Assembly (NCBI GenBank): GCA_964617625.1 | Contig: CAZTZL010000047.1 | Location: 1 to 22,227, forward strand | Length of the DNA: 22,227 nt | Direction of reading: 5' to 3' | Source: CAZTZL01 sp964617625 | Lineage (GTDB): Bacteria; Zhuqueibacterota; QNDG01; DSAB01 | Shown here: positions 1 to 7,858 of the stretch, in pieces | How the letters are laid out: each line of letters opens with the position of its first letter | Numbering within the stretch: the stretch's first letter is position 1 | Translations under genes and position numbers: made by a program | The notes under the pieces: model-generated | Databases searched by the model: none | What the model was told of the DNA's origin: nothing | What the model saw: the letters and a program-made list of their open reading frames with translations, nothing else

Positions 1-1400
1 ACTTCATCGCGGATAAACGCATAGATCGCGTCCCGTTTTCCCTCGCTGCGCTGGGCCGTAATGATTGGCAGTCTGCCCTTCGGCATTTCGTTCAGGATCG
101 ACACATCGAGATCCCCGTACAGCGTCAGGGCGAGCGTTCGGGGAATGGGCGTCGCGGTCATGACCAGCACATCCGGATGAATCCCTTTCCGGCGAAGAAC
201 GGCTCTCTGCATCACGCCGAAGCGGTGCTGTTCGTCTATGACGACGAAACCGAGTTTGTGAAATTCAACACTTTCCTGAACCAGAGCATGTGTTCCGACG
301 ACAATATCGATCTCTCCTTTCGAAAGTCGGTTCAGGATTTCCTGTTTTTCGGATCCTTTCTGGCCTCCTTTCAAAAGCGCCACTCTCGCTCCGATATCTT
401 CCAGAAATTGATGAAAGGTCAGAAAGTGCTGTTCGGCTAAGATTTCCGTGGGCGCCATAAAAGCGGCTTGATATCCGTTCCCTGTGACAATCAACATGGC
501 AATGAGCGCCACGATGGTTTTACCCGAACCTACATCTCCCTGAAGCAGCCGGTTCATCGGCTTTTCAGATTTCATGTCGTTTTGGATTTCACGGAGCACC
601 TTTTTCTGCGATTCAGTTAGTTCAAATGGCAGTTTCTTGACAAGTTTCTCAGCCTGTTCGCCGATCCGGTCAAATACGATTCCCTTTTTTTCGACTTCGC
701 GATGTTTCCTCTGAAGCGCGAGAAAAAATTGGATATAGAAGAGCTCTTCGAATTTCAACCGGTACTGCGCCCGGTGCAGCGCATCCCAGTTTTTGGGGAA
801 ATGAACATTCTCAACCGCTTCCGGCAGCGCCATCAATCGTTGATTCCGGATCACCTCGGGGCAAAGTGTTTCATGAACATTCTCCGATATTTCATTTAAA
901 AGTCCCCTCAGAATACGCCGGAATCCCCGGCTATCCAGACCGCTTTTGAAAAGCGTTTCACCCGAAGGATAGAGCGGAATGATGCCGCCAGTGTTGAGCG
1001 GATTACTCTCTCCTTCTCCGGAAATTTTGTCATATTCAGGATGCACGAGCTGGGGTCCGCGAAACACCGTTACCTTACCGCTGAAAGCAACCGTTTCTCC
1101 AGCCTCGAAAGCGTTGGCAATGTAGGACAAACCACGGAACCAGACACACTGAAGAATACCGGAATCATCTCCCACTAAAAGGATAAAACGGTTGGTGCGT
1201 CCTCTTCGTTTTTCCGCGGAAAGCACTTTTGCCACCACCGTGACATTTTCTCCGGCCCTGAGATCCCGGATTCGTGTGAGATTGCTCCGGTCGAGATACC
1301 TTCTCGGAAAATAGTTCAGCAGATCCCCGGCGGTTTCCACACCGGCTTTTTTGAGGGTAGCAGCTCGTTTCGGCCCGATCCCTTTCACATACTGAACCGG
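1..1400 (-). CDS. recG: ATP-dependent DNA helicase RecG (partial at both ends)
   Basis: RecG is a superfamily 2 helicase that remodels stalled forks and Holliday junctions. Translating the minus strand from the gap edge gives about 466 uninterrupted residues. They open with PVQYVKGIGPKRAATLKKAG (the helix-hairpin start of the RecG wedge domain), then NYFPRRYLDRS and an OB-fold region. Walker A GDVGSGKT lies near 516-540, the RecG-type DEQHRFG box near 210-242, and TATPIPRTLALT (motif III) near 150-190. The C-terminal helicase lobe, about 200 residues, runs off the window. The start codon is inside the gap at 1401-1500; RecG proteins usually begin 5-20 residues before the first visible motif, so little coding sequence should be missing there. 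No start codon is visible, so the gene is easily overlooked. It follows the DUF4139 gene in the same direction. Confidence 0.95.
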
Positions 1401-1500
1401 NNNNNNNNNNNNNNNNNNNNNNNNNNNNNNNNNNNNNNNNNNNNNNNNNNNNNNNNNNNNNNNNNNNNNNNNNNNNNNNNNNNNNNNNNNNNNNNNNNNN
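1401..1500. other. assembly gap (100 N)
   Basis: A run of exactly 100 N, typical of a scaffold join of unknown length. It hides the recG start codon and the junction with the DUF4139 gene, whose stop codon (TGA on the minus strand, 1504-1502) lies 1 bp from the gap edge. Confidence 0.97.
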
Positions 1501-1501
1501 A

Positions 1502-2851
1502 TCACCATACAAACAAAACCCGATAGGCGACTGTTACCTCTCCATCCGCGGGAACCTTGACCTTAAATTCAGCCGTATTCGCATCCTTTTTGACATACGG
1601 GTGTGAAGATTCCTGAATGGTCCAGTCGCCCCATAAATGTTCCACGGTTACAATGTCGACAGCTTCCTTTTTATGATTGCGAAGTGAAATCTCGATCGCC
1701 TGCTCCCAGCTCCGCTTGCTGATTTTGTTCTGGGATTTCTCGGTCCGCTCGCCGACAATGTCGAACGCATTGCCGAGATAAACACGAACTTTTTCATCCA
1801 CAGGAGTATGCTCGATCCGGTCTTCGCCGATGAATTCCAGCGCGCCGTCCACATCCTCTTTGTAGACGCGTATCTTTCCCTCGGGAAGCGGAATTCCCAG
1901 TCCGTCTGATTTCTTGTTCTGAAATTCGATATTCACGCGGACGTTTTTCCCGTATCTTGAACCGTCATAGAGAAAAATCTTCTGCGCTTTCGCCCTGGCC
2001 GGAGGAAAGAGCGAGACCTGTTTGGTCTGATTGTTTTTCAAAGTTGTCTTCCGCTGAAGTGTATAGAGATGGTATTCGAAAAACGCTTTTTCCTCAAACT
2101 GCGGGGCTGCGGCTGCTTCCAGCATCAACCCTGTTCCTTTTTTTAAATCCCGTCTTTCAGGTTCGACTTTGTTCACATCGCCCGCCACCAATTTCAGTTT
2201 GGCATTGTTGTATGTGGTTCCGGATTGATTATTGACAGAGACCCAGCCGCTGAGATCGATGTTCTCGTCCTTTGCATCCGTGACGGCCACATATTCGGCA
2301 TGCCAGTCCACGCCGTCGGTAAGATAGCTCACCTCGGTTTTTTGCTGTTTCGGCCCCTGATTGTCCACCATCCAGACCAGAGTCGGACGGGTGACAAGCC
2401 CTTCGGGCAGTTTCGGAAAATCGAAGTGCTGCACTTTGTCGCCGCGAACGATTTGAATACCCCCGTCTTTATTCTTGAGAATGATATCGGACTGTGAAGC
2501 GCTGAGCAGCTGACCGCTGAAAATTTCTCCCTCTTTCATGACCAGCCGGACTTCCTGATCCACATATTTTTCCATGATTTTGTACGCGCTGATCAGATCA
2601 TATTCGAAATTTTGTTCGAGAATGCTGAGTTTGTCCGGGGAGGTGATCGATTTGAAATGAACAGACGTCGGATCAATCCGGGCAGCCACATCTGTAAACG
2701 AAATGGTCGATGTACCGGATTCGAGAGTGAACGAACGTGTTTCCCGGACCAGCGCCCGGTTCTGATTGTAAACCGTAATTGCAATATCCTGAGCCATGAG
2801 GGGAACAGTCAGGGTGAACAAACATAAAAAACCCAGTTTAAAAAGCTTCAT
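1502..2851 (-). CDS. secreted DUF4139 domain-containing protein
   Basis: A 449-residue protein with a clear signal peptide (MKLFKLGFLCLFTLTVPLMA, cleavage near residue 20). The mature protein starts with the beta-rich segment QDIAITVYNQNRALVRETRSF, typical of the N-terminal part of DUF4139 proteins. From about residue 150 the DUF4139 core follows: TRPTLVWMVDN, a Y-L-T-D-G-V-D-W-H-A-E-Y stretch, and the C-terminal IPLPEGKIRVYKEDVDG region. The family is exported and has no assigned function; its beta-sandwich character suggests a surface or periplasmic role, which is inference. The start is supported by an AAGGAGG ribosome-binding site 7 bp upstream. The gene sits between valS and recG with its own AT-rich upstream region, so co-transcription with recG is possible. 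Confidence 0.88.
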   Translation of the reverse strand: MKLFKLGFLCLFTLTVPLMAQDIAITVYNQNRALVRETRSFTLESGTSTISFTDVAARIDPTSVHFKSITSPDKLSILEQNFEYDLISAYKIMEKYVDQEVRLVMKEGEIFSGQLLSASQSDIILKNKDGGIQIVRGDKVQHFDFPKLPEGLVTRPTLVWMVDNQGPKQQKTEVSYLTDGVDWHAEYVAVTDAKDENIDLSGWVSVNNQSGTTYNNAKLKLVAGDVNKVEPERRDLKKGTGLMLEAAAAPQFEEKAFFEYHLYTLQRKTTLKNNQTKQVSLFPPARAKAQKIFLYDGSRYGKNVRVNIEFQNKKSDGLGIPLPEGKIRVYKEDVDGALEFIGEDRIEHTPVDEKVRVYLGNAFDIVGERTEKSQNKISKRSWEQAIEISLRNHKKEAVDIVTVEHLWGDWTIQESSHPYVKKDANTAEFKVKVPADGEVTVAYRVLFVW

Positions 2852-2918
2852 TGCAAATCCCTCCTTATTAAAATAACAACTCTAGTTTTTTATAATTCAC
2901 TTTTGAATAGAAAAAATA

Positions 2919-3010
2919 CCAAATGTCAAAAACGAAATGACAAATCAATATTTTTGATATTTGAAATTTGTGTTTTATTTGAATTTTGGATTTTGTCATT
3001 TGGAATTTCA
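2919..3010. repeat. AT-rich imperfect palindromic intergenic repeat
   Basis: The 218-bp space between valS and the DUF4139 gene holds an AT-rich repeat. CCAAATGTCAAAA (2919-2931) is matched in inverted orientation by TTTTGTCATTTGG (2991-3003) with one mismatch. The interior is a run of degenerate ATTTGAAATTTG-like words. It resembles dispersed intergenic repeats I recall from genomes of uncultured phyla. It could form a long weak hairpin in the transcript downstream of valS. No gene is visible in this stretch. Confidence 0.6.
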
Positions 3011-3069
3011 AAAAAGAATTGTAATGAACAAGACAAATTGATAATATCGGATCTTAAACTTGGTCTATT

Positions 3070-5805
3070 TTATTTTTCCAGGGCTTTCAAATTCTCTTTC
3101 AGTTTTTCGACCTTTTCCCTGAAATCCTGTTGTTTTATCTTTTCCTTTTCGATGATCTGGGCAGGTGCTTTTTTGACAAATTCGTGATTATTCAGTTTTT
3201 TATTCAAGCCGACAAGCATCCCCTCCAGCCGCTCGATTTCTTTTTGGATGCGTTCTTTTTCCTTTTCGACATCAATTAAACCTTTCAGGGGGATAAAAAT
3301 TTCCACATTTTCGACAATACCCGTGGCTGCCTCTTCAATGTTGCTTCCCGGCGCAATACTTTCCATCGCTTCCACTTTGGCTAACAGGCTTAAATATTCG
3401 ACTGTACCTTCTAACAGTTGAATTTTCGTACCCGGTCCCCGGACAAGGATCTTTGCTTTCCTGTCCTGGGGGACATTCATCTCGCTTCGAATATTTCGGA
3501 TGACCCCGATCGTTTTCTGCAGCAGATCCATCTCCTTTTCGGCTTCTTCATCCAGCCATCGATTTTCGGCTTTCGGATAGGACTGGCGCATAATGGTCAA
3601 TACACCATCATTAGAATTTCTGATTAGGGGCAATGCCTGCCAGATTTCCTCCGTGATAAAAGGCATGAACGGATGGAGCAGACGCATAATGTTGTCGAGC
3701 AAATTCAGGCAGATCGATTGAGCGACCTGTTTGATCTTTGGATCATCCTGGTTATAAAAACGGGATTTGACCATTTCCAGATACCAGTCACAGAACTCCC
3801 CCCAGACAAATCCGTAAAGCGCTTTGGTCGCGTCGTTGAAACGATATGTTTCGATGGCCTGGCGCACTTCGCCGATAATCCGCTGAAGCCGGCTGAGAAT
3901 CCATCGGTCGGACAAATCCAGCAGAGTTGGATCGATCTCTTCTAGTTTCAAAATTTCAGGATTTTCCCCGAGATTCATTAAAATAAAACGCGAGGCATTC
4001 CAGAGTTTGTTGCAGAATTTCTGACCCATTTCAACCAGTGTATGGTCAAAATGGATGTCTCCGCCCAGCGGCGTCAGATACACCATGGTTAGCCGGATGG
4101 CATCGGCTCCGTAGGCGGGAACACCGTTTTTATAGGAGGGATTTTTTCCTGCAAAAGCTTTTGTTTTCTCTTTGTCCGCTCCTTCGATCAGCCAGAGCGG
4201 ATCCGGTGAATTGCCGAGGGATTTGGACATGGTCCGGCCCGTAAGGTCGCGGATCATGCCGTTGAAGTAGACTTCTTGAAAAGGGACTTCGCCGATGAAC
4301 TCGAGCGAAGACATGATCATCCGGGCCACCCAGAAAAAGATAATATCCGGACCGGTAATGAGTGTATCGGTCGGGAAAAAAACGTTGAGATCGTCGGTCT
4401 GTTCCGGCCAGCCCAGGGTACTGAACGGCCAGAGCCAGGAGGAAAACCATGTATCGAGAACATCGGGATCCTGCGTGAGTTGATCGTTTCCGCATTCAGG
4501 ACATTTTATCGGATCTTCGAGGCTGGCAAAAATATGTTTGTTCCCGCATGTCCAGACCGGGATGCGGTGCCCCCACCAGATCTGCCGGCTGATGCACCAG
4601 TCCCGAATATTTTCCATCCAGTGAAAATAAGTTTCTTCCCAGTGCTTGGGATAAAAACGGATTTTTCCTTCTTTGACTGCCCGGATCGCCGGTTCGGCCA
4701 GGGGCCGCATTTTAACAAACCATTGGTCGGATAAAAACGGCTCGACAATGGTTTTACAGCGGTAGCAGTGCGGAATCGGTGTGGGATGGGGTTTTTCTCC
4801 CCGAAGCAGACCAAGTTTTTCAAGGTCTTCCAGAATGCGTTTCCTCGCCTCGAATCGATCCAGCCGATTGTAAGGACCTCCATTTTCATTGATCTTTCCA
4901 TCTTCATTTAGGACTGAGATTTGTTCGAGATGATGACGCTCGCCGACCTCGAAATCATCAAAATCATGGGCAGGCGTGATTTTAACGGCGCCGCTACCCT
5001 TTTCCGGATCGGCATGTTCATCGGCGATGATCGGAATCGGCCGGTCCATCAACGGAAGAATGACAGTCTTCCCGATCAGATCAGTATATCGCTCATCTCC
5101 GGGATGGACAGCCACGGCCGTATCTCCAAGCATGGTTTCCGGGCGTGTTGTTGAAACGACAATGGTCCGATCCTCACCTTGAATTGGATAGGCAATATCC
5201 CAGAATTTTCCATCTGTTTCGACATTTGGTGCTTCTTCATTCGCCAGGGCTGTTTGGCATCGGGGGCACCAGTTGATCAATCTTCTTCCGCGGTAGATGA
5301 GTCCCTTGTTATACAAACGGACAAAAACTTCTCTCACGGCCCGGCTCAATCCTTCATCCATGGTAAATCGTTCACGCTCCCAATCGCAGGCCGCACCCAA
5401 TTTCCGGAGCTGTTTGAGAATAATCCCGCCAAACTTGTGCTTCCATTCCCAGATGCGTTCGATGAGTTTTTCACGTCCCAAATCGTGACGGGTTAAACCT
5501 TCCTCCCTCAGAGCCGCTTCGACCTTGTTCTGCGTGGCAATCCCGGCATGATCCGTTCCGGGCATCCAGAGCGCCTCATACCCTTCCATCCATTTCCACC
5601 GGATCAATAAATCCTGAATAGCATTGTTGAGGATATGCCCCATCGTCAACATGCCGGTTACATTCGGCGGGGGAATCATAATGGTATATTTCGGTTTTCC
5701 ATTTTTTGCGTCTGCATGAAAAAGGTGGTGATCCATCCAGAACTTGTACCATTTGTCCTCGACCTGTTTCGGCTCATAAACTTTGTTCAAAGTCTTGCCC
5801 GTCAT
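3070..5805 (-). CDS. valS: valine--tRNA ligase (ValRS)
   Basis: This class I aminoacyl-tRNA synthetase charges tRNA-Val in the cytoplasm. It is 911 residues long, normal for the family. PPPNVTGMLTMGHILNN carries the HIGH-type ATP site at residues 54-58. MPGTDHAGIATQ follows at about 81-92. The editing (CP1) domain includes STTRPETMLGDTAVAVHP near 218-235. Cysteine pairs at 347/350 and 435/438 suggest zinc sites. GRTMSKSLGNSPDP gives the KMSKS-type loop at 525-529. The last 65 residues are the charged coiled-coil arm typical of ValRS. Both signatures carry threonine where H or K is more common (TMGHI, TMSKS). The ATG at 5805 has a modest GGAG site about 8 bp upstream and a good sigma-70-type promoter about 50 bp upstream. 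Confidence 0.98.
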   Translation of the reverse strand: MTGKTLNKVYEPKQVEDKWYKFWMDHHLFHADAKNGKPKYTIMIPPPNVTGMLTMGHILNNAIQDLLIRWKWMEGYEALWMPGTDHAGIATQNKVEAALREEGLTRHDLGREKLIERIWEWKHKFGGIILKQLRKLGAACDWERERFTMDEGLSRAVREVFVRLYNKGLIYRGRRLINWCPRCQTALANEEAPNVETDGKFWDIAYPIQGEDRTIVVSTTRPETMLGDTAVAVHPGDERYTDLIGKTVILPLMDRPIPIIADEHADPEKGSGAVKITPAHDFDDFEVGERHHLEQISVLNEDGKINENGGPYNRLDRFEARKRILEDLEKLGLLRGEKPHPTPIPHCYRCKTIVEPFLSDQWFVKMRPLAEPAIRAVKEGKIRFYPKHWEETYFHWMENIRDWCISRQIWWGHRIPVWTCGNKHIFASLEDPIKCPECGNDQLTQDPDVLDTWFSSWLWPFSTLGWPEQTDDLNVFFPTDTLITGPDIIFFWVARMIMSSLEFIGEVPFQEVYFNGMIRDLTGRTMSKSLGNSPDPLWLIEGADKEKTKAFAGKNPSYKNGVPAYGADAIRLTMVYLTPLGGDIHFDHTLVEMGQKFCNKLWNASRFILMNLGENPEILKLEEIDPTLLDLSDRWILSRLQRIIGEVRQAIETYRFNDATKALYGFVWGEFCDWYLEMVKSRFYNQDDPKIKQVAQSICLNLLDNIMRLLHPFMPFITEEIWQALPLIRNSNDGVLTIMRQSYPKAENRWLDEEAEKEMDLLQKTIGVIRNIRSEMNVPQDRKAKILVRGPGTKIQLLEGTVEYLSLLAKVEAMESIAPGSNIEEAATGIVENVEIFIPLKGLIDVEKEKERIQKEIERLEGMLVGLNKKLNNHEFVKKAPAQIIEKEKIKQQDFREKVEKLKENLKALEK

Positions 5806-5851
5806 CCGGTTTCTCCGCTTCTATTATAATTTTCGTTGATAAATGATTGTT

Positions 5852-5880
5852 AATTTAAATAAATCAGTCAATATTGTCAA
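5852..5880 (-). promoter_or_regulatory. sigma-70-type promoter of valS
   Basis: On the minus strand there is a perfect -35 box TTGACA (5880-5875), a 17-bp spacer, and a -10-like TAAATT (5857-5852, 4 of 6 consensus bases). The predicted start is near 5845, giving a leader of about 40 nt before the valS ATG at 5805. No T-box-like element is visible in so short a leader. Confidence 0.55.
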
Positions 5881-5991
5881 ACAAATAATCCTGGAATAGA
5901 AAATTGCATAGTGAAACACCCGTTTTAAAATGAAAGTAAAAATCTGAAATTCTGTTTAAATTTAGCAAATGATTTAGTATGCGATATATCA

Positions 5992-6020
5992 TTAAATAAC
6001 AATGGCTTATTTTAAATAAC
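5992..6020 (+). promoter_or_regulatory. direct repeat TTAAATAAC x2 just upstream of the sigma-54 promoter
   Basis: TTAAATAAC occurs at 5992-6000 and again at 6012-6020. The copies start exactly 20 bp apart, about two helical turns. The downstream copy ends 7 bp before the -24 element. An inverted pair AATGAT/ATCATT (5968-5973 and 5988-5993) lies just upstream. These are candidate protein-binding sites for an activator or another regulator. They are closer to the promoter than most enhancer sites, which usually lie 80-150 bp upstream. Confidence 0.3.
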
Positions 6021-6027
6021 ACAAAAC

Positions 6028-6044
6028 TGGCACCATAATTGCAT
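6028..6044 (+). promoter_or_regulatory. sigma-54 (-24/-12) promoter
   Basis: TGGCAC-N5-TTGCAT at 6028-6044 matches the RpoN consensus at every conserved position. The invariant GG (6029-6030) and GC (6041-6042) are separated by exactly 10 bp, as the family requires. The predicted transcription start is near 6054 on the plus strand. No protein gene lies downstream on that strand; a terminator follows at 6095-6129. Confidence 0.75.
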
Positions 6045-6053
6045 AACTAATAA

Positions 6054-6129
6054 ACGGAAGTTGATTACCTCCTTTCCTCTCTACCCCTTTGGTGGTCCGT
6101 GTTGATGCAAATCAGCACGGACTTTTTTT
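6054..6129 (+). ncRNA. candidate sigma-54-dependent small RNA with an anti-Shine-Dalgarno-like segment
   Basis: This is a predicted transcript of about 75 nt, bounded by the -24/-12 promoter and an intrinsic terminator. No start codon with a plausible reading frame lies inside it. The 5' half is pyrimidine-rich and largely unstructured: ACCTCCTTTC at 6067-6076, then CTCTCTACCCC. ACCTCCTTTC equals the 3' tail of 16S rRNA, and the GTTG located 3 nt upstream also echoes the rRNA. CTACC (6081-6085) and GGTGG (6091-6095) could form a small hairpin next to the terminator, leaving the CCTCC segment exposed. Known sigma-54-dependent small RNAs (Qrr, CrcZ, GlmY) are regulators, so a trans-acting RNA that pairs with Shine-Dalgarno regions is a reasonable inference. 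It lies between the 3' end of the S9 peptidase gene and the valS promoter. I do not recognise a named family. Confidence 0.65.
6095..6129 (+). terminator. intrinsic terminator of the small RNA
   Basis: GTCCGTGTTGAT (6095-6106) pairs with ATCAGCACGGAC (6111-6122): 12 bp with one G-U pair. The loop is GCAA, a stable GNRA tetraloop, and seven T follow (6123-6129). The T-run is present only in the plus direction. Read from the S9 peptidase side (minus strand) the hairpin is preceded by A residues and followed by CCACC, so it does not end the peptidase transcript. Confidence 0.88.
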
Positions 6130-6135
6130 ATGGCT

Positions 6136-7840
6136 TTACTTCAACCATCGATCGAGCCATCCAATCACCGTTTCGTGCCATAGAATCGAATTGTTCGGTT
6201 TCTGCACCCAGTGGTTCTCATCCGGGAAATAAAGCAGTTTGCTCGGGATGCCCAATCGCTGAAGCGCTGTAAATGTAGCGAATCCCTGTGTTTCCGGTAC
6301 ACGAAAATCCTGGGCTCCGTGAACAACCAGCATCGGTGTTTTCCAGTTTTTCACAAAATTGACCGGATTGTGCTTCTCGTAATTTTTTGGTTTTTCCCAG
6401 GGCGTCCCCTCGTGTTCCCACTCGGGGAACCAGAGCTCTTCGGTATCAAAATAGGACATACGTTCGTCAAAAGTGCCGTCATGGTTGACAAAACAGCGGA
6501 AACGGTCGGGCCAGTTTCCCTCGATAAAGTTAATCATGTAGCCACCGTATGAAGCACCCAGCGCGCCGACGCGGCTGCCATCCATCCAGAGATATTTTTT
6601 CAATGCGGCTTCCAGACCTTTCTGAAGATCGACCAGCGGCTTGCCTCCCCAGTCATTCCGGATGGCATCTTTAAAAGCCTGACCGTACCCGATCGATCCG
6701 TGAAAATCGATCATCACGGCCGCGTATCCGGCTCCCGCATAGACCTGCGGATTCCACCGGTAATGAAAATCATTTCCGAAGGAACCCTGGGGACCGCCGT
6801 GTATCAAAAAAGCCACCGGATAGGTTTTCTTGGGATCAAAATCCACCGGCTTTACAATGTAGCCGTAAACCGTTTCATTGTGCCATCCCNNNNNNNNNNN
6901 NNNNNNNNNNNNNNNNNNNNNNNNNNNNNNNNNNNNNNNNNNNNNNNNNNNNNNNNNNNNNNNNNNNNNNNNNNNNNNNNNNNNNNNNNGGCTGCGTATC
7001 CCAGGCTTTGTTATCGCCTGTCAGACATTTTGGGAAGGCCGACCCGTCAATCGGAACAAAATAGAGATTATAATTCGTGGACCACGCTTCTTCTCCTCCG
7101 ACATTGATTGTTGTAAAGATCAGACCTTTGTTGTCCGGTGTGAATGTTATCTCCTCGGTTCCTCCCCAGGGAATTGAAGGCGTGTCCGCATTCATACCGG
7201 CCATTACATCGACGACCTTCCCACCTTCGACCGGCATGACAAAGAGATGCGACCTTCGTCCGTCCTCCCACGTATCCCAGTGCCGGATGAAAAGCCGTTC
7301 GAATATCTTGCCGCTGGATTTTCGCTTTTTCACCGCATCCAGTCTCGCTTTGGTCTCATCGATGGATTTCAAATCAGGGAAGACTTCCAAGGTAAACGCA
7401 AGATAATTCCCATCCGGAGAGACAATCAGATTGCCAACATCGAGCGGCAAATCGGTCATCTGTTTGATAGTTTTCGTTTTTGGATCGATCCTCCATATTT
7501 GAGTGGATCCCGACCGAGCCGAAAGATAATAAATAAACTCTCCGTTGTGTGACCAGCACGGATTGTAATCGTCTTCCTGATGGGAAGTGAGCCGGTGCAG
7601 CCCTTTGCCGTCTACTCCGACCAGCCAGAGATCCTTTCTGCCGCGATTGGCCTCAAGATCGGTCCGTCTCAGAACAAAGACGATCTGTTTCCCGTCCGGT
7701 GAAACCTGAGGTTCCGTAATTCGGTCCATCGCCAAAAGATCGTGCACGGAAAAGGGATGCCTCTGCCCGGATTCGGAAGCATAACTTTCACCGAGACAAA
7801 CGATTAAAAAAATGGAAACAAACATAATAGATTTCATCAT
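6136..7840 (-). CDS. S9 family peptidase, dipeptidyl-peptidase 5-like (split by a gap)
   Basis: This is an exported serine peptidase of the prolyl oligopeptidase clan that likely cleaves dipeptides from peptides in the periplasm or outside the cell. The N-terminal half has a signal peptide (MMKSIMFVSIFLIVCLGESYA) and beta-propeller repeats (PQVSPDGKQIVFVLRRTD, WSHNGEFIYYLSARSGSTQI). After the gap comes the alpha/beta-hydrolase: oxyanion-side HGGPQGSFGNDFHYRWNPQ, nucleophile in GASYGGY, acid in HGAQDFRVP, and histidine in ENHWV. The C-terminal end resembles DPP5. The halves are in different frames across the 100 N, and the visible 538 residues fall short of the usual 650-700, so the gap hides sequence rather than the gene being broken. 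The ATG at 7840 is preferred because GGAGGTTGAA lies directly before it; an ATG at 7852 in the same frame has no such site. Confidence 0.92.
6890..6989. other. assembly gap (100 N) inside the S9 peptidase gene
   Basis: A run of exactly 100 N. The reading frame on the left side is offset by one from that on the right, so the true gap is not 100 bp. Comparison with the family length suggests roughly 350-450 bp are missing. Confidence 0.95.
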
Positions 7841-7858
7841 TTCAACCTCCATAATTGA

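Noticed and set aside
6040..6078. Minus-strand reading of the CCTCCTTTCC segment as a Shine-Dalgarno site for a small gene
   Set aside because: The nearest minus-strand ATG is about 28 nt away, too far for initiation, and opens only about a dozen codons. The promoter and the T-run of the terminator both point to the plus strand.
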